Shown piece after piece: positions 59,601 through 64,000 of a stretch of DNA of 64,000 bases. This DNA is from Amoebophrya sp. A120 (taxonomy: Eukaryota; Sar; Dinophyceae; Syndiniales; Amoebophryaceae). The notes below the pieces were generated by a model. That model ran no database searches, was not told the origin of the DNA, and saw nothing but the letters and a program-made list of their open reading frames with translations. Position numbers and translations under genes: made by a program. Each line of letters opens with the position of its first letter. Position 1 is the first letter of the stretch. The stretch covers positions 434,001 to 498,000 of the forward strand of contig CAJINV010000016.1 of assembly GCA_905178155.1 (NCBI GenBank), written 5' to 3'.

Positions 59601-62600
59601 CGCGGGCAACCGACTTCGTTTCGCGCTACTTTGCTTCGCTTGTGGACGTTAGCAGCCGCGGCACAAAGTCGATTTTTTGCGGCGTGCCTGGATTTTTTGC
59701 GGATTTTTTTCCGATTTTCTTAACATTTTTGAAGTCGGTCCAAATCAGTACTAACACATACCTTGCACACTGTTTTTCTTCGCACTAATATCCAAGAAAA
59801 AAACGTTGTTAGTGTAAATTTGTGATGCGCAACATGCAAGATGATTGCGTCTGTCATGCTTGGCATGCATCATAGGGCCCATTCAGTGGCGTTTTCCCGT
59901 GCTATCTGCGCATGACAGGTTTTTGCTTTCATGCGAGAGATATTTGTCATGCTAATCCTCCAAGAAAGTTACACCTACAAGGTTTTTTTCTTGGATAACT
60001 AACCCGCTGGAATTCCTTGCTTGGCACGTCGATTTTCGCAAAGGCGAATTCAAACACGCCCGAGAAAATTCGCAGCCCGTATTTCTCGGTGAGCCAGCCG
60101 TTAAGTTTATCTATCGTCTCCTCCATCAACTCTTCCCTCTCGTTGTTTTTCATGTAAAAATGCGTTTCCGGTATTTCCCCCAAGTGCTCCAGTGGCTCGT
60201 GCTTCTTCTTCGGCCCGGTGTGCATCTCCGGGGGCGGGGCTCCGGCGGCCGCGGGCGCTGCGGCGGGGGCCGCCTCGGCGGCCTTCGGGGAGCCGTGCGG
60301 CTGCTGGTGTTGACTTTTCGTGGGGGTGGAGGGTGCGTCCGCGTGTTTTGCCGCGGCTCCACCGGGGGTTTTGATTGCCGGGGGTGGGGACTGGGTGGAG
60401 GCACGCTGGTGTGTTGGTGTGTTTGGGAAGTAGTCCTCACGGAGTCGTTGTCAACATGAGCGTGTAAGAATGCAATTGCAAAGTCATGTTGAAGATAGAG
60501 GACAAACAAGAACCACTCTCGCAGAATATTCATGGATTATGACCTCCAGAAGATGATCTTCTTTCCTACTTAGCATAAAAAGACGAAAAAAAAATCTAAT
60601 ATACCTCCTTGCTACTCCCCGCATGATTTTGATTCCCAGCACCAGCCGTCGAGCTTTTCGACCCTCCGTGCTGTTCGCTGCCCATTATCTTCACTGATTT
60701 CTCCTTCGACCCCGGGGATTCCGGGCTTGACTCCAGCACCGGTTTTGCCTTTCTTTTCCCCTTCTTCCCGTACCGTTCTGGAGACAAGGATCGCTGCAAC
60801 GCCCGAATTCTCGTAGCTTCTTCTTCGTGGAAATAAATCTTTCCGTCGTCGTACTGCTCGGCGACGACGACGTGGGCCTCCGGGAAGAAGCCCTTCATGA
60901 GCTCTAAGTCAGGCGACAAGTGCGGTGACGTTAAAGGGTCGTACGGTGGTGGTGTTTGGAGCAGCGGTGAGTGATGTCCAGCACCTCCGTGTTTGTCCTT
61001 GGACGGGCTGGCGTGCTCTTTTGAGGATTATCCTGTGTAAAAACGTCCCCACACCATAGCTGTCATGCAAATCTGCATGCCAAAAAAATTTCTCATGCGG
61101 AGCCCCATGAGAAGCATTTTCTAGTCGTGTTTTAGAATTTCTCATGCTATAATCAGCATGATGTGGTAGATCTGTGATGCTGCTGAACTACCTACTTAAA
61201 TACGATTACAATACGAAGCCAGTTTTGTCATGCGAAACAACCAAAGCTGGCTGATTTGTATAGCAGATTTCCCATTTTGACTCTGGTGTGAGGACGTTTC
61301 TACATAGGATACGGATCCGTGTTTGTTCTCGTCGTGCTTGTCTTTATCTGCAGCTTTGTCTTTGTTTTGTTCCCCAGCTCCTGCGGCACCCTTTTCTGGG
61401 CTTTTGTCACCCGCGGCTTTGTCCTTCGATTTCTGCTTTTTTTCCTTCTTCGCCGCAGCCGCAGCTGGAGGTTCTTCCTCCTCATCTTGCTGTTTTGCTT
61501 TGTCAAAGGGCAGTGGAACTGGGCGTTTTGGACCTGATATGAATTTTTTTCGCATTGATTTGTATCCCGTGAATTGCATCGAAAGCACTGATTGTCATGC
61601 ATACATCCTTTATCAAAAATTCAACAACAGCAACTTGTAAATTGAAAATATACTCAACGGCCTCGCCGGTACCGGGTCGTAGACGACCTTATCCTTTTTC
61701 GGACTTCTCGCCCGCATTTTCGTTTTCAGCGCGATCAGCTTCTCATTGTAGTTGTACGTCACAAACTGCAGCGACTGCGGCGTCTGGTGCATCCCGGCGA
61801 AGGGTAAAATCTGTACTGCTTGGATGTCCAAAAACTCCTGCCGGTTCGGCTTCCGCAAGACGCAGAACATCCTTACTTCCCGATCTGACCACAGGCGCAC
61901 GGTTCCGTCCTTGTACTGTATTCTAAGCTATCAACTGCAAATACGTCTGTGTCTGGAAGATTTGTCATGTACATTTTGTATGATCCATGATGCCTGTAAT
62001 GCATGATCTAGCATCACAGATTTTTAGACGGCTTCCTAATGCCTACTCCGCATGAGAAATGCCCTCTCCCCGTAACACAAACTGGACTCCTGTTGCTGGC
62101 CATGCATATACAGATTTTTTTGGAATCCAACGGCAGCATTACAAGTTGCAACCTTCCAGACCCAGAAATATTTGCAATGCATATCAGCATCTCCATCGAC
62201 TCGTCATACGGGTTCACGGCCGTCGAGACCGCGTGCGGGCTATGAAATGCAAATATGCCTGGGTCTGGAAGGTTGGAACTTGTAGTGCTAGCTTTGCATA
62301 CCCAGGAAATCTGTATTGCATAACCAACAAAAGTCGCAGCCTCTTTTGTACATGCAAAGCCGCAGCTTCTCATGCGGGTTTCCTATGAGAAAGCGTTCTG
62401 AAAAGTTGTCATGCTGTGTTGCATTCGCAACTGTTGCAATCATCCACATTTTAGCATCACAAGTTTCCGCACCCAGACATATTTGCATTTGATACGGGCC
62501 CGGTTGCTGCGCCCCGGGCGGTGCTTTCAACTCCAGATTCATCTGTCGCGGTACGATCCCGCGCTTATTGGTATACGCGTGCTTGATGAACTGTTTTTGC

Positions 62601-63986
62601 GCGTGCACCATCGCCAGCCCGTTCGGCCCTTCCGGTGCGTTCGGCGGTAAGTAGACCGTGATCCCCTCCATTTCCCCGCAGTAGTGCTCGCCCTCTTTCC
62701 CCGGAACTAGGAAGTACCGGTAGGGGTTTAGGACTAACCGCGGGTTCAGATTTTGGATCATCGCCTGGTGCAACTCTTCATCAAATGCAAAAATGTCTGG
62801 GTCTGGAAGAATCTGAGACTTGTCATGCACAGTTTGCATGAGCCATGATGTCTGTGATGCATGCCCTAGCATCACAGGTTTATTGAGGGACTCATGATGC
62901 CTATTCCGCACGACAAATGCCCTGTCCGCGTAGCAAAAATTAGATTCCTTTTGCTGCTCATGCAACACAAATTTTTTAGACATCCAAATGCAGCATCACA
63001 AGTTGCATTCTTCCAGACCCAGACACTTTTGCATTTGATATTCTTCATCCGACATCAGCGCCTCCTTCACCATGCCCTGGATCAATTTCTCGAAACTCGA
63101 CTGTTTCCTTCGCAACATATTGCGAGGAAAAATCCCCCCTCCCCATAATGGACATTTGTGATGCTGGATTTGTGTACACAAATCGACTTGTCTTGCTAGA
63201 AGGCCAAGAGACGCAGTTGCGGCCTAAATTGTAGACGGTTTGTTATGCTGTTTCCCACTTGCAGTGGCCTCCTGTGATGCTGAAGATGCAAGGTTTTCCC
63301 ACGTCAGCGAGCACTACAGTCCGTGTCCGCATCTTTTGCCTTCTAGCATGACAACATGATTTGTGGAAGCAAATCATGCTACACAAGTCGCCGTTTTAGG
63401 ATGAGGAGGGGGGATCGGGATTTTTCATTTTGATACAACACCAGCGCTCGTCGCAGAAAATCCCGAACGATGGTGATCAACTCGGAACTGGATCGGAGCT
63501 TCACCAAAGCGGTCAACGTCCGTTGTAACAGCTTCGCGTTTGGATTCGCTTCGTCGTTGGCGCAAACTTCCGATTCTATATCAAATGCAGAAGTGTCTGG
63601 GTCTGGAATAAACTTGTGATGCTAAGTGGCGTAGCATGGGGAGGCCACAAGTGCTGGCTCAGCATGACAAATTTCATCTGAGCTACTAGGTGTTGCCTAT
63701 TCTGCATGACAAACTGCGTCTCCGCATGACAGAAAAGCGCGGCTCTTGGGCAACGTGCATGACAGATTTAAGAGTCATGCCAGACAAGCATGACAAACGT
63801 GCATTCTTCCAGACCCAGACATTTTTACATTTGATATTCTAGTTGCTTCTTCAACTCCTTCTTTTTCTTCGCCGCTTCCTTCTTTTTCTCCTGCTCATCG
63901 GAGGTGGTTGTGGAAACGCCAGACGATTTCATCTTCACAGTGGATTCCGTCCCAGATTGCCCCGCGGAGGAGACGTCTTCGTCCAT
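56668..63986 (-). CDS. Fourteen-exon gene of unknown function (about 1,160 aa)
   Basis: ATG at 63986 gives MDEDVSSAGQSGTESTVKMK; upstream coding outside the window is possible. Exon order: a Lys/Glu-rich helix (EAAKKKKELKKQLE); a helical segment (LITIVRDFLRRALVLRRKQS, SFEKLIQGMVKEALMSDEEL); a globular core (NPRLVLNPYRYFLVPGKEGE, YCGEMEGITVYLPPNAPEGP, LRIQYKDGTVRLWSDREVRM); a Lys/Ala/Pro-rich linker; a second core (DLELMKGFFPEAHVVVAEQY, THFYMKNNEREELMEETIDK, LNGWLTEKYGLRIFSGVFEF); a basic helix (VVEELQETRLRCYLMNAAKL); and a Ser/Gly/Asn/Met-rich C-terminus ending SDLLGGSKTREK. GT-AG introns: 61534-61653, 60436-60604, 58618-59761, 58031-58127. Nine introners supply the rest. All fourteen exons keep one frame. 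I recognise no family. Confidence 0.8.
57669..57818. mobile_element. Introner, family B (150 bp)
   Basis: The ends read TATCCTGTGCAAAAGTATCG and CGATACTTTTGCAATACATA. Flanks are GTCCA and GTCTA, so the duplication is imperfect. The host join reads EMLTNMIDLWEPIRLE. Confidence 0.85.
58290..58555. mobile_element. Introner, family A (266 bp)
   Basis: The ends read TATGGATTGCAAAAGTG and CATTTTTGCATTTGATA. CTCTT is duplicated (58285-58289 and 58556-58560). The host join reads KQVVEELQETRLRCY. Confidence 0.9.
58758..59755. repeat. About 1-kb insertion in an intron, bounded by an exon-end duplication
   Basis: 58758-58824 repeats, in the same orientation, the exon end and splice donor found at 59756-59788 plus 60003-60036 (on plus: CATACCTTGCACACTGTTTT … GGAATTCCTTGCTTGGCACG). 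Between the copies lies a satellite-like patch (58820-58985) of the palindromic word AAAATCGATTTT alternating with GCATTGCAC, then GC-rich sequence with more AAAATCGATTTTG words up to about 59445. All of this lies within the GT-AG intron 58618-59761. Confidence 0.75.
59789..59997. mobile_element. Introner, family E (209 bp), with an empty-site counterpart
   Basis: The ends read TATCCAAGAAAAAAACGTTG and GGTTTTTTTCTTGGATA. ACTAA is duplicated exactly (59784-59788 and 59998-60002). The duplicated exon piece at 58758-58824 has the same flanks without the element (TTCGC GCTAA CCCGCTGG at 58781-58798). The host join reads KEFQRVSAKKNSVQ. Confidence 0.92.
61029..61311. mobile_element. Introner, family C (283 bp)
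   Basis: The ends read TATCCTGTGTAAAAACGTCC and GGACGTTTCTACATAGGATA. GGAT is duplicated (61025-61028 and 61313-61316, one extra base at the right). The host join reads DENKHGSSKEHASPSK. Confidence 0.88.
61929..62183. mobile_element. Introner, family A (255 bp)
   Basis: The ends read TATCAACTGCAAATACG and AAATATTTGCAATGCATA. Flanks TAAGC and TCAGC are one base apart from a perfect repeat. The host join reads ESMEMLRIQYKDG. Confidence 0.85.
62241..62494. mobile_element. Introner, family A (subtype A3), reverse orientation
   Basis: The ends read TATGAAATGCAAATATG and CATATTTGCATTTGATA. CGGGC is duplicated (62236-62240 and 62495-62499). The right TIR has lost part of its core (CCGCACCCAGAC). 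The interior is an inverted close copy of the element at 43713. The host join reads QQPGPHAVSTAVNPY. Confidence 0.9.
62780..63041. mobile_element. Introner, family A (262 bp)
   Basis: The left end is ATCAAATGCAAAAATG, lacking the usual first T; the right end is CACTTTTGCATTTGATAT. TCTTC is duplicated (62775-62779 and 63042-63046). The host join reads LMSDEELHQAMIQNL. Confidence 0.88.
63118..63435. mobile_element. Introner, family D (318 bp), reverse of the XPD copy
   Basis: The ends read TATTGCGAGGAAAAATCCCC and GGGATTTTTCATTTTGATA. CAACA is duplicated (63113-63117 and 63436-63440). Blocks such as GCCTTCTAGC and TGGAAGCAAATC match the XPD copy at 31557 in inverted order. The host join reads RRALVLRRKQSSFEK. 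Confidence 0.9.
63579..63836. mobile_element. Introner, family A (subtype A2)
   Basis: The ends read TATCAAATGCAGAAGTG and CATTTTTACATTTGATA. TTCTA is duplicated (63574-63578 and 63837-63841). The interior is closest to the UPF1 element at 36034. The host join reads LKKQLESEVCANDE. Confidence 0.9.
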
Positions 63987-64000
63987 GTTGCACGTGAGAA

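Noticed and set aside
4127-63181. Recurring peptides such as [19 protein letters not shown] and PDPDIFA in many predicted proteins
   Set aside because: They are translations of the family-A TIR where frames run from an exon into an introner. They mark intron read-through and are not a protein motif.
1-64000. tRNA, rRNA, telomere repeat, spliced-leader gene, transposase or reverse-transcriptase gene
   Set aside because: Looked for by eye and not seen. Short structured RNAs could have been missed without a covariance search.

Overview
The window looks like nuclear DNA of a protist, most likely a dinoflagellate of the parasitic syndinian type (Amoebophrya-like). The reasons are: almost every gene I can support is on the minus strand; genes are long and broken by many introns; two proteins are clearly eukaryotic (the TFIIH helicase XPD and the NMD helicase UPF1); and most introns in the conserved genes are repeated, transposon-like 'introner' elements with non-GT-AG ends. 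From memory, Amoebophrya genomes are known for exactly this kind of intron. The organism name is an inference.

Layout. 1-6.3 kb: four protein genes of unknown function, the last carrying two introners. 6.9-10.5 kb: a 203-bp tandem satellite. 10.5-23.4 kb: small hypothetical genes, a coiled-coil gene with one introner (16394-18873), and an acidic-protein gene (19098-21396) interrupted by a 1.58-kb foldback element. 23.4-27.3 kb: GC-rich repeated DNA without a supportable gene. 27.3-32.3 kb: XPD/ERCC2, with all eight introns being introners. 34.2-39.3 kb: UPF1, with five introners and four ordinary GT-AG introns. 40.3-54.4 kb: one giant leucine-rich-repeat protein gene of about 4,266 codons. 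54.4-56.7 kb: a GC-rich spacer. 56.7-64 kb: a fourteen-exon gene of unknown function carrying nine introners and four GT-AG introns.

The outstanding system is the set of 29 introners. They fall into five families, each with its own terminal inverted repeats (TIRs). Nearly all are flanked by 3-5 bp direct repeats. Where the protein family is known (XPD, UPF1), removing the element plus one copy of the flanking repeat restores the conserved protein exactly. The host genes therefore calibrate how these introns must be removed. One element can be compared with an uninserted copy of its target about 1 kb away. All 29 lie inside genes; none was seen in the intergenic or satellite DNA. No transposase or reverse transcriptase gene was found, so the elements here are non-autonomous.

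Exon structures were built by eye from reading frames, splice consensus and family similarity. They are good for XPD, UPF1, the LRR gene and the 56.7-64 kb gene, and only partial elsewhere.
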